64,000 bases of DNA from the NCBI RefSeq assembly GCF_037975245.1, contig NC_092563.1, positions 26,012,960 to 26,076,959 of the forward strand, in the 5' to 3' direction. Each line of letters opens with the position of its first letter. Position 1 is the stretch's first letter. Positions 24,493-35,235 of this stretch are shown here, piece after piece. The notes below the pieces were generated by a model that ran no database searches, was not told the DNA's origin, and saw only the letters and a list, made by a program, of their open reading frames with translations. The DNA comes from Apostichopus japonicus (lineage: Eukaryota > Echinodermata > Holothuroidea > Aspidochirotida > Stichopodidae). Position numbers and translations under genes: made by a program.

Positions 24493-24958
24493 GTTCAATC
24501 CAGAAAATGTCTTCCACTATCACACTGTCAGAGGGGCCAAATACCTTGATTCACAAAGCAAACACACATTAGGAGTAAAGTGTTTTAGTGGTATATCCAT
24601 CACTTGCAAATTAATTTACCAAAAATTACAACAATTCTTTTGAAATCTTCTCCAGTCTTTTTTCTCGAAACACTATTGAATTTGGCATGGATCTCTAAAA
24701 GTCAGTCTACTTGTTCTTTTAATAATTTCATCAATGTCACAAAACAAAAAGTTACTGAAATGATGACAATTGCTAAATTCAACCAGCTGAATTCAATTAA
24801 CTTTGTATAACAAACAATAATTTCCCTGTCCCTTCAAATTTCTTAAACAGTGAAGTTGAAGTGAACTAGCAGAGTTGTAATTAATCTGCAAAATTCAAGC
24901 TGATGGTTCCACAGCTCCATTAGCATTTAAGGCCGGTGATCCAATCAGTGTTTTGAGG

Positions 24959-25142
24959 ACTGAGAGTGCTTTTACACTAGATACGGATCTGATCTCCTCC
25001 TCAGAATCAGATCTTGTGCTCGAGATCAAGGTTGTAGTGTAAATGCAGATCAGATCAGGATCTGATACTCAGATTTTCATCTTGGCAATGGGGGGTCGAT
25101 CAGACCCCGAGCACGAGATCAAGCTTGTAGTGTGAATGCTCA
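24959..25142. mobile_element. Possible MITE-like repeat rich in GATC
   Basis: One end reads GAGTGCTTTTACACTA and the other TAGTGTGAATGCTC, roughly inverted. Inside are direct copies of GAGATCAAG-TTGTAGTGT (25021 and 25115) and many GATCAGATC words. No clear target duplication was found, so classification is open. Confidence 0.4.
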
Positions 25143-25794
25143 ACAATGAACGTTCCAAGCCTACAAACGTCCATCTTGATGTTGGAGTCGAGATGTAGCA
25201 TGTTTAGGCTAGGCCTAGCTTTCTTTCTGCAGTCAAGTACAGTACATGTAACATGCTGATTGGATTGTTTACAGTACAATACAACACAAGAGTCTAGATA
25301 TTAAGATAACACAACCCACATATACAGTACTGTATGTGTTTGTATTAACATTAGTTCAGCATCAGAAAAGTATTATGCATTAAGTGCGCATGCTCGTGAG
25401 CTGCTCTCTCGCAATACTTCTGGAAACCACTTCCGCTAAAGCACTCACTGTGCACAGGGATGATTAGAGTACGAGCTAAGTGTAATGTGCCCAGATCAAG
25501 GCATGTTATGGTTCACTGATCATGCAACGTAAAAGTATCTTGAAATGACAGCAAGTATTCTAACCCCTTTCTACAGTCAGCAAAAATACATACAAATCAC
25601 CTTGATAGTTATAAGGTATCAGAGGTACACATGACATAAAATGCTTCATACAGAAATGACACAAATAGTGAAGCCTTGCATCTAATGATAACCATTTTAG
25701 TCAACAAACCAGTGTAACTGATTTCCTGCCTATGAATCTTATCTGTCTAAGAAGAATATCTTCACATGATTCAACCTCATGGGCTCATCATTCA

Positions 25795-26195
25795 GGAAGG
25801 ACTATCTTTTCTTGTTTCCCCGCCCCCCCCTCCCTTCAACTCCCTTTGTCCCCCTGTCACTCCTCTTCTCGTAGCTCCCCTCCACCCTTTTTTTCTCCAC
25901 ACCTATTTGTCTTTGTCCATCTCTAGTTTATCCCCTACCCACTTCTCTTAACCATCTCTTTGTCCCGCTACAGTCTCCTAGCTCTCCTCTTCCCCTGTTG
26001 GTTTCTTTCTTCTCTCCATCCCTTCTTTACTAATCTTCTTACATTTATCTCTTTGTGTTCACCCTGCTCATTAACCTGTCTGTATTCTGTGCATGTACTT
26101 GTTCCTTCTGTTACTGTTACTTGTCATTTGGCCTCTGAAGTATAGCCTGCTGTGATCAACATCAGGCCAACTTACTTTTACACAAGATTATCTTT
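25795..26195 (+). repeat. Pyrimidine-rich tract and decayed dispersed repeat
   Basis: A roughly 260-base C/T-rich run is followed by TTCTGTTACTGTTACTTGTC, TTTGGCCTCTGAAG and CATCAGGCCAACTTACTTTT. The last part matches the inverted-repeat element at 59832-59966 with CpG-to-TpG style decay. The short open frames here are low complexity and not considered genes. Confidence 0.55.
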
Positions 26196-27707
26196 CTTTG
26201 GAACAGTATATAATATTTACTGTAAGTACTCCCAAAGAAGCCAACTCTGAGGTCTTTCAAGCATAATAAATAATTCTCGTGCCTTGCCATGTGGTTTGTG
26301 ATTTATAAGCATCCAGCTCTGTCTACAGCTGAAGGTGTGAACTCCAGTACAAACTTTCTGCTGAAAACCTGACCTGTGGCCCATATATCGGGAATTCAAG
26401 ATTTTCAGTTTCAGTTCTGTAAGGAGCACTTTCATAGCATGATTACTCTTCAACACTGTAGTAGCATAACAATTCTAGACTAAACTTAATATCAGTAAAT
26501 GCTGCTTTATCATGCAAAAATGTCTTGTCTACAGCCAACTATTAGCACACATTAACAAACTAGTGACAAACATTGAAATCTATAGAGAATCTATAGATGC
26601 ATATCAGTTTCTTGTACACAAAATCTTCATAAGCTTTATACTGTATTTGACGAAGAACAACGTCTGCAAATTTCAAATTTGCAAATTTGTAAGTTATCAG
26701 CACTCAGTCCCTGATACCTATGAGCTATACAAGCTCAAAACAAAACAACAGTCAAAATATAAAAAGAAAACCAAACTGATCATGTACGCATATGGAACCA
26801 ACCTGGGAGCCTATTAGAATGCTTGGGTTTAGGGGCTTGGGGATACCGTATAGGCTCTCATTGACAGTTAAACAAAGCCATTATTAATACGCATTCACAC
26901 TAGTAGAATCAATGGTACCTTGCATGTACCTGTAGGCAATGGCTTGTGACATAAAGGTCCAGGGTTTGGTTGCTACCTTCACCTGATGAGTATCACAACG
27001 ACATAACCGGTTGTGAAGTGAAGTCTGTCTGGTGACTTGTTCTTTATTTATTCAATATCTGTCATATACCACTAATTATGACACATTCATTATAGATCTA
27101 TGTTAAATTATATATTTATAACACATCTTTAATGAATGTGTTGTGGTATGACGTATTAAATAATAAACACCAGAAAAATTTCAACTTCACTGATATACAA
27201 AATGTATAGGCCTACAGATAACAAACTTTAAAGGGTGTGAAGACTTGCGCAAAAACAAACGTCTAATGCCGGTAATTTGACCTAGTTTCAAATGAGGTGT
27301 AACAGAAGTGTTAAACACCACCATCGATCCCAGAAAATACACACACAGCTTGCTACCGTCGGTAATTAGACACTAGCGTACAGTCAGTACGTAAAGCTGC
27401 GGTCAATACCCACAGTACAGTATACAAACCATACAGCGATGGACATCTCAGGTCCAGCTAAAGATAACAATTAAGGTATCACGTTTCATTTCTGTCTGCA
27501 TTTTGTAGCCACACAAACAAAACTTCACTTGCAAGCAACAGAAAGCTAACTTTTTCAGATGGCCGCACCCGGTTTGGGGCGAGTCTTCAATGCCTTTAAG
27601 CACATTAATTTAGGCTTAATACATATTGAAAGGTTTGAGGCAGCTATAATTGGTGTTTAATAATATCAACTGATAATCCCATCTCTAGATATTTGATTGA
27701 CTTTTAC
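26196..27707. other. Intron; fragment of a dispersed repeat
   Basis: No exon recognised. About 27230-27440 (AAACGTCTAATGCCGGTAAT ... GGTAATTAGACACTAG) is an inverted match to 55690-55870, so it is a dispersed repeat of unknown class. Confidence 0.55.
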
Positions 27708-27887
27708 CTGAAATCTGTGGAGCAATCGGTGTTGAACACTGCCTGCCAATCTGAAAAAATCCATCTTCAGAAACACCACAGTTGCACACAAAGTCACCTC
27801 CCGATGTACTGAAGCAAGGTTGGCCAAAACGCACCAGATATTCGTTGCCACATTGTAATTGCTGACTTGTACTGCAGGGTGCAATAC
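27708..27887 (-). CDS. Exon encoding an EGF-like domain
   Basis: A 180-base, 60-codon exon, phase 1-1, with acceptor TTAACAG and donor TTCAG|GTAAAAG. It reads through with six cysteines spaced C-x7-C-x12-C-x9-C-x-C-x12-C. The C-x-C pair between the fourth and fifth cysteines is the hallmark of EGF-like modules. No calcium-binding DxDE signature is seen at its start, so it is probably a non-calcium-binding type. It follows the Kazal exon and precedes the CUB exon in the transcript. An overlapping reading frame in this stretch is longer but lacks the cysteine pattern and the correct splice phase. Confidence 0.8.
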
Positions 27888-28054
27888 CTGTTAAGTAAAA
27901 TGATCACACAAAAGTAAACATAGTTAATCTGAGTTTTAGTTTAACTTCAAATGTTTTAAAATATAACCTGCCATTCCTTTTATACCTCTAACTATAATAA
28001 ATACATTGGTTTGGCAAGCTCTTGAATGTCATGCAACCAGTTAAAGTGTGTTAA

Positions 28055-29413
28055 GGCCCTGACACATCTCACCGGATTGCACTAACACACAAGAGTACGC
28101 ACGAAAAAACAGTCATCAGGCTATTTCCGTTGGCAAAAGTTGTCGGGCATGCATCTGGATGTTGCAACGTACCGGAAGTTTAACGGTGAAAACGGATTAC
28201 AAACGTACAAGGGACGGACAGCAACAAACAAACAACTGATGAACAACAGAATAATAACGAACAGACTAACGAACATCAACGGATAGTAGTAACAAAATTA
28301 CAACGGACAATTAACGGACAAAGAACATACCAAACGTAGGACTACGAGAAAAGTAACGGACATACCGGACTAGTAACAGAGAAGAAAGGGTATATAACCT
28401 GGGCCAACCGAACCGCATATTGCTGCACTGGGACCCTGATGCAAGATGTCTCAGTGTGATGGCTAATTTCCTTCCAGGTTCAATCGGTGCCCTGAAGAAC
28501 GTGTACTGCTTTGTCATACCTGGGCCCACCCGCTGCAGCATCTCGTCAAGCATTTCAGGGGGCATCCTCATGAAGTTGATGAAAGATTTTTAGTCTTCCA
28601 TTCGAAACTCCTGCATTTGTTGGTCATGAAGACCAAACTGCCTTCTTCTATGTGGACCTAGCAAGGCCCTAGACCAGCATTTACGCCGAGCACGTCTCTT
28701 CCTTCTCTTCTTGATTTGTTCATAGTTCTTGATGTTGGCTTCAATGATAAGCATCTGTGCTTGTAAAACTGACACTGTGGTCTGAAGCTGGAATCTATCT
28801 GAAGGGTCCATGATGTAGGTGTTGACGGTAGAGGTTATAGGAGCAAAATGAGGCGTTGGAGTGGACAAGATGGAAGTACGCTGCATCTTTGTTCTATGTC
28901 CGTCTGTTATACTTTATCTGGCCTGAGTTCTTCCGTTTCTTCCGTGTAACGTACGTTACCTATCTGTTCATCGTCAGTTCTATTCCTTTACACTTACCGT
29001 TATTTCTATGTTAGCGTCCCTCGAATATACGGTATAGGTACTGCATTTCTACGTTTCATCTGTTCTTTGTCTGTTAATGATCCGGAGAGCAATAGCAATA
29101 ACCAGAGACGAACGGAGAAATACAGTATGACAAACGCATACAGAACGAACAAAACGCATGAGAAACTGATAAAACGGAAGCTTAACGGATTAGTAACAAA
29201 TAAATAACGGAGACAATTTTCGGTGGATGTCCCTTCCAAGTTTTGTGCATGTTCAAAATCGACGCCAGACAAACCGGACCTTCCCGTTAATGAAACATAG
29301 ACGGACAAGAGGAGAACCACAGACTAAATGGATACTAACGTACATCAACGGGATGCCATTCTTTGTCTTCGTCCCCTCTCCGTTATTGCAATCCGGTGAG
29401 ATGTGACAGGGCC
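28055..29413 (-). mobile_element. PIF/Harbinger-like DNA transposon, internally deleted
   Basis: The 27-base terminal inverted repeats (GGCCCTGACACATCTCACCG ... at 28055-28081, and the complement at 29387-29413) differ at one position. TTAA flanks both ends, compatible with the 3-base TTA/TAA target site of this superfamily. Between them lies only an N-terminal transposase fragment on the minus strand. Clusters of ACGGAC words near the left end face TCCGT words toward the right end, which may be transposase binding sites. Confidence 0.82.
28311..28886 (-). pseudogene. Harbinger transposase N-terminal remnant
   Basis: Two reading frames in the same phase (28590-28886 and 28311-28571) are separated by a TAA just after RMED. 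The second contains MRMPPEMLDEMLQRVGP, TKQ and KLAITLRHLASG, which is typical of the region preceding the DDE domain in PIF/Harbinger transposases. The first has a basic KKRRKRRARRK patch that could act in nuclear import or DNA binding. The catalytic DDE region is missing altogether, so the copy cannot move itself. Confidence 0.75.
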
Positions 29414-29638
29414 TTAAGAATTCACCGTTAGGAAAAGCCAAATCATCTAAATGTTAATAGGCCAAATAACCATGTACTGTAGTTTAGAAGATAAACACAG
29501 TTTTTCCATGTGTATGTTCTCATGAAGCTTAATTTGGGTATAGTTACCTCGAGACGCACAAGCTTCACATCTAAAATCATCAAAACTGAGCGGTTTCTTC
29601 TTTCTAATGAATGTGCATGCTTTTTCTGATTTGTTTGT

Positions 29639-29641
29639 TGA

Positions 29642-29721
<80 letters not shown>

Positions 29722-29730
29722 TAGATAGAT
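29639..29730. repeat. (GATA)n(GACA)n microsatellite
   Basis: Perfect tetranucleotide runs: GATA, then about 18 GACA units, then GATA again. Open frames across it are artefacts of the repeat. Confidence 0.97.
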
Positions 29731-30301
29731 ATTTATTTCGTCCATAAGATATGGAAATTTGTCGCCCTGCAGCAAAATACATAAAAATTAAAGTTATAAA
29801 GATACATACAGAATACAGTAAAATATTAGTATAAACAAAACACAGAGAAGTTGAATGAAAAGGTAAGAATATCAACAACAACAATATCATTGCATGTGGA
29901 TATAATGGTTTCCAAATTTTTTTTTTTTTTTTTTTTGTCATGGCAAAGATGTTGAAGCTGGTGTCTTAACCTGCCTCAGTTCTGAAGAAAGGGAGGAGTA
30001 TTCACTGTCATCCATCAGATGGGGCTGTTAAGAGGCAGTTCCAAGAGCAGCAATGAAAGCAACAATGACACATCTATCTCAAGGTAGGGTTTTGAATGAG
30101 ATATTATTAAATAGGCTATCTAAACCTTGATATTCACTTACCTGAACTATTAAACTCACTTAACAAGTGTTGGACACATTGCATGTGGATATATTTTTCC
30201 TATCATTTACTTGGCCCATGTTCAGGAAATTGCTCAGAAATCTTAAAACTATTTTAGAACATTTGTCAAAACTGCCAATACTTGAAAAGCAAGTCACATA
30301 C

Positions 30302-30457
30302 CTTGGTTAAAGACCTCCTGACAGGGTCCATCAGCATCGAAAACTACAGAAACTCCTAGACAAATGGCACGTGCCAATTCACAAATGTTTGGATAAGTCA
30401 CACCATTGGATCCACACACTTGGATTCCAGGAGGACATGTGAAAGTGCAAGCAGAAC
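30302..30457 (-). CDS. Exon encoding a Kazal-type domain
   Basis: A 156-base exon, phase 1 at both ends, with acceptor TTTGCACAG and donor CAAG|GTATGTG. It encodes about 52 residues with six cysteines in Kazal order: C-x3-C-x6-C, then the diagnostic CGSNGVTYPNIC block, then ARAIC and a closing GPC. Kazal modules are protease-inhibitor or follistatin-like folds. In matrix proteins they often have a structural or binding role rather than an inhibitory one. It lies between the signal peptide exon and the EGF-like exon. One or more exons could be missing in the 14-kb intron upstream. The cysteine pattern and the frame-compatible splice sites make the call firm. Confidence 0.85.
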
Positions 30458-31360
30458 CTGTGCAAAAAGGAACAATGTCAAATTCTTTTTAGAACCAGAA
30501 TCAGTAATAGAGATTAGGCTAACCTTCAGCTTGAAAATGATTTAGCATTGGTTGAAACTTCATCCATGTAGTTAAAGAATGAAACTGACTGCTTAGCAAT
30601 TAACAAGATTAACAGAAGTTACCCAGCTAGCATGAGAATACAACATTTAAGGCAGTTAGCTGGTTTTAGTTGTGTATCAATTTTTTGTAAATGATCATAT
30701 CCTCATTTTGGGCAACAAAATTAATTGCGTCTCTCACAGTCTCAAGTGAGGTAACATCAAAGAACAATCAAGAGAAAAGGTGTTTTCATGGAATAGGGCT
30801 TTTGTTGCTGCAATCTATCTAGAGAGCATGCATTTGAAGCAATTTCAATCACAATATAGGATGTGCATTTTTTGCATGTTAAAGATCGATAACGACTACC
30901 TCATGTTACGGTCACATTTTCTTTTAAATTTCAGGGAATTGTGGATACAGTAGCTTATCCATGGAATGTCCTATCAAATACCCAAGTTACATCAACTCTC
31001 TTGTTTGAGGGCAAACAGAAAGAATTTTGTTGGTTTTTTAACAGTTTTTGGTAACACCCTAAACATTTTTAAAATGCAAAGTACTAGAATTTCCTCATTC
31101 ATGCAGATATCCTTATATAAACTTGAAATGAAAATCCAATTGCAGATTGTCTGCCATTTAAACAAACCCAGTAAAAAATTTGTGTCAAACTTCCAAATTG
31201 GGAAAATTTAATGGAATGAAATTAAATAATTATATTAAATTATTAATTAAAAACAGGGGAAGTTGAATATCTACCGGAGTTTGTATTAATGCTAGCCACA
31301 CTGTATGCTCCTCTGCACAAATTCATGAATAAACACACCGTGTACAAGCAAAATTTTTCT
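30458..31360. other. First intron, nothing recognised
   Basis: A+T-rich sequence upstream of the Kazal exon (in transcript sense). No cysteine-rich exon with phase-1 borders was seen. Confidence 0.45.
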
Positions 31361-31364
31361 TCAC

Positions 31365-32040
31365 AACAGGCAATAATTTTTGATGCAAATATGACTATGA
31401 CTAAACAAATATCTAGCCTCTGTCAATCAACACATTTCCAGTTAAGAAACATCCGGAGAATAAAGAGATATCTTGATAAAGAAACTCTCCATCATGTCGT
31501 CAGGGCTTTAGTCATCTCTCGTCTCGACTATGGAAATCTTCTTCTTTTTGGTGCTACGGAACATGAATTGGACAGAGTTCAGAGATTGCAGAACAATGCT
31601 GCCCGGTTGGTATGCTCCATATCCAAGAGAGATCACATTACTCCAACACTTAAAGAACTCCACTGGCTGCCAATAAGGGAAAGGATTCAGTTTAAACTCT
31701 GTCTTTTTGTCTTTAAATCCATGAACAATACTGCACCTGTTTATTTATCCAATCTACTGTCACCTTATACTCCTCGAAGAACTCTCCGCTCTACTCATGA
31801 CATAACCCGCTTGAATGTTCCTAGAACGAACAAGGTCTTGGGTCAGAAATCGTTCAGTGTAGCCGGTCCACAGTCATGGAACAATCTCCCTCGTACTATC
31901 AGAGAAACTGACAATATCTCTCAATTCCGTAGTAATCTTAAGACTCACCTATTTCCATGCTAAGTTGTGTCTGTGTCACAAGCGCTATGATCTAGATGGA
32001 ATAGCGCTATATAAATATTAATTGTTATGTTATGTTAAGT
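31365..32040 (+). mobile_element. 5'-truncated L2/CR1-like LINE
   Basis: The frame encodes the conserved C-terminal part of a non-LTR reverse transcriptase: ALVISRLDYGN, RLQNNAARLV, HITPTLKELHWLPIRERI, APVYLSNLL, FSVAGPQSWNNLP. The frame ends at TAA 31961-31963. A short 3' tail follows, with AGCGCTATATAAAT and then repeated ATGTT, as L2-type elements have. The start of the homology is around 31365. The copy is dead by truncation but otherwise intact in this part. It is inserted in the first intron, opposite to the host gene. Confidence 0.85.
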
Positions 32041-32679
32041 AGTGCTGGCCATTAGAGCACTTGTGTTTACAATCATACGATGGCTGGTCAATTAATTAGG
32101 TGCGCTCAAATGATGAATCCAAATGGCAGTACTTGGGGTAGTTTATGCTATCAAGTAAAAATTTATTAATGCTCAAGTGAATTTGAGGAAGTCAGTTTTT
32201 CTAAAAGCAGACTTGACCGTCATGAGAGCACTTGGAATGAAAATGTAATTTCTGAGTAATTAAACTTTACTTTATAGGAAAGCAACTATGTACTAGGATC
32301 CCCCTCAGAGGCCTAACAATGGGTAGCCAAAGTCATTTTAAGACCATATTTTGCATAAACATGTACTAAATTAAGTTTCCTATTAAAATCAAAGGTGTTC
32401 TTAACTTCTTATATTGTAGACTGCCTAACACAGCTCTAAAGCAGAATGGTAGACATATTGAGTATAATAGACTCTAAAAGTAAGATATAGAAGATAAATC
32501 CTATTGTCTATAGGTGGTCAGTCCATCGTTGTGATGCCTATACCTTTGCATGGCAGGTAAAGGGAGATGTATGTATCTGTGTAATTCAAGCTAACGTAAG
32601 ACTAGAACTATGCTGAGTGCTACCCTTTGTATATTAAAGCTTAAGTGTAAACATAATTATATTAATATTGATATCTTTA

Positions 32680-32764
32680 AGTAGCAACATCCAATGAACC
32701 ATGTTACCAGAACACATGTATTAAGTAACAACATCCAATGAACCATGTTACCAGAACACATGTA
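32680..32764. repeat. Short tandem duplication
   Basis: A block of about 43 bases (AACATCCAATGAACCATGTT then ACCAGAACACATGTA) occurs twice in a row. Confidence 0.85.
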
Positions 32765-34485
32765 CACAATTTTACCTTTCCACCAAAGTTCACAAACCCC
32801 CATCTGAGAGTGCCAAATTTATCGGCAGACCTATCATAGATCTTGGGTTATATTGGACTCGCACAACAACCTCAGAGTTCCTTGATTCCCTTCTCGAATC
32901 CCCTTGAGTCATCAACAACCAACCTTGCAATGGTGGATGTTATAACTATTCATATCATTCACCTCATAGTAGATGATAATATCAAACCATCTGAAAATAT
33001 CCTTTGAGCACCATTGGACATTGTTGGAATTGTATTCATACCAATATATCCCATAATGAGGCGTTTCAGCATGCATTTTTAAATGCTTTTTGACATACAG
33101 GTAGCAGGGCAAATCCTCTTCTGTAACTCAGCTCCTAGAACTTGTCATTAAACAGAACTGGTATAACATGATGCTTTTTGCCCAAAAACGGTAGTAGTTG
33201 CAATGAGATCTGAAGCTTCACCTGAAATTGTTGACATAATTTTCCATGAACTGGAAAAGCAAATCAAATCTCTCGCTGATAATATCCTTACTTGGTTATG
33301 ATACAGAGATAATTATATCTTAATCTGTTTTTTTATCCTTACTATACCAATGAACTGGATTAATTTGTGAAAGTTATCAGCACTTTTCAACCTACCCTTC
33401 AATTTGCAGCTGGATGTACTCTCTTACCCAAGTCTCACACCTAGACATTTCTAATCTATACAAAGGGATATACTCATTTCCCTGAATCAAGATACCTTGA
33501 TTATAAAACTATATACATTCAAACCCCCCTGTAAGCTGTTTCAAAGGTTTCATCAACTTGAAATGCTACAATTAACACTTACCTCTGTGTAACAAAGTTC
33601 TGTAATACAAAAGTTCACTTCATTCCGGAAAATCTCCTCAATCGACATACAGAATCATCTATATCAACGGTGCCACCCAAGTCCATTCTCTGCTGGAACA
33701 AGGCACTTAGCCGTGTCGCCACCATTGGTCCTTAAATTCACACGAACATACAACCCACAGTTATCAGACCTGTTCAAAAGCTAACAAGCAGTCAGGTTCT
33801 CTTGCCCTTTTCAAAATTTCTACTTTTAGGTGTTGAGCACTCTCTTGTTGATTTGGTGTATATTGCTAATTTGTTTTGCGAATGGTGAAATGGGGTTGGT
33901 TCTGTGCTTTCAATGGGTTTGCATGGCTGTACTGTAGTGGTGATGGAAGAGTGCATTCTCCTACCTCAGTATATGAGGATCAAGAACTCATACTAAATTA
34001 AACCTCGTTAGCAAAACATTTCAAAGTAATTGTAGCAAGTTTAATTTCACAGAACTTTGAAATGTCTCACAAAATTTGAATACCACTGGCAACACTTGGT
34101 ACCTAATTACCTTTGCCATCAGAAGTTTGGTCCAAGTAAATCTTTTACTAATTGAACAATATAAAACAATATGAGCTAGGAAATAAGAAATTATGCTAGG
34201 TTTAATTTGCCATATGTCATGCATCTATGGAGATACTTCTGAATGGTATATTTGGCGGGATGGATGCATGGTGCCTTGACATGCTTTCAATAGGCACTGA
34301 CAGTGCTCTACGTATGTACATATACATAGCTGCACAAACATCAGCCAGTGTAGTTGCTGAACACTCTTTCAGAATTACACTAATATTGTCTTCACAGTGT
34401 CATTGGAAAAATGGCTGGAATTAATACAGTGGAAGAAGGAAACATCAATTTTGATTCTGATGCGGGGGTTTAACTGTGATATTTC
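32765..34485. other. First intron, nothing recognised
   Basis: No coding or repeat feature was recognised in this stretch on either strand. Confidence 0.4.
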
Positions 34486-35231
34486 TCAAAAAGGATAGTT
34501 TTTAACTGTTTTTTTGAGATCCGTCTTACTGGATGGAGAAATAGGTGCCTCTTGTTTGGCTATGAGATTGTTCCACAGTCGTGGGGCCATCACGGAGAAA
34601 GCTCGCCCGCCAAAGTTAGTTGAATGAAATGATGGCTCCGTAAGCAAATATTTATTTTGGGACCTCAGCGATCTTGGTGGAATGTAACGATGGACTAATT
34701 CTGCTAAGTACAATGGAGCTTCCCCGTTGAGTGCCATAAAGGTGAGATACAAAATTTTAAAATCTATTCTTGCACGTACAGGTAACCAGTGAAGTTCACG
34801 AAGTACAGGTGTTATATGGGCTCGCTTGGGAGTTTTCACAACAAGGCGAGCAGCATTGTTTTGAAGCATTTGTAATTTATTCATCAACTCATTGGTGATC
34901 CCGTACAGAAGGCCATTGCCATAATCCAGGCGAGATATTACAAGTGCCTGCGTGATCGATCATGTCGCACTTTTGCTGAGCTGCCTTCGGGCTAAGGCAA
35001 TATTTCTGAGATGAAAATAGCCCGACTTGACGACAGAGTAGACATACGGCTTCATAGACAGCTGAGGATCAAACAGGACACCGAGGTTACGTACAGGGGC
35101 TCCGGAGATTTTAACATCAACCCCAGCTACTGTGATTGAATCAATGTTCACTAGTTTGAGACGTTGGGGCGTACCAAATAGCATTATTTCAGTTTTCGAT
35201 GGATTTCCTTTCAGGAAGTTGTCAGTGAGCC
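34486..35231 (-). mobile_element. L2/CR1-like LINE, 3' part of an interrupted copy
   Basis: Minus-strand frames encode SGYFHLRNIALARRQLS, RLVVKTPKRAHITPVLREL and HWLPVRARIDFKIL followed by FSVMAPRLWNNL. This is the same reverse transcriptase C-terminus as the copy at 31365. A frameshift lies between the two frames (about 34890-34960). The upstream part of this same LINE continues at 37739-37965; the two halves are separated by the element at 35236-37734. Confidence 0.82.
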
Positions 35232-35235
35232 AATG

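Noticed and set aside
27666-27884. 72-codon minus frame as the product of the EGF-like exon
   Set aside because: It is out of phase with the splice borders; the correct frame gives six EGF-type cysteines.
29443-29941. Cys/Leu/Ser-repeat frames near 29.7 kb
   Set aside because: They are translations of the GACA/GATA microsatellite.
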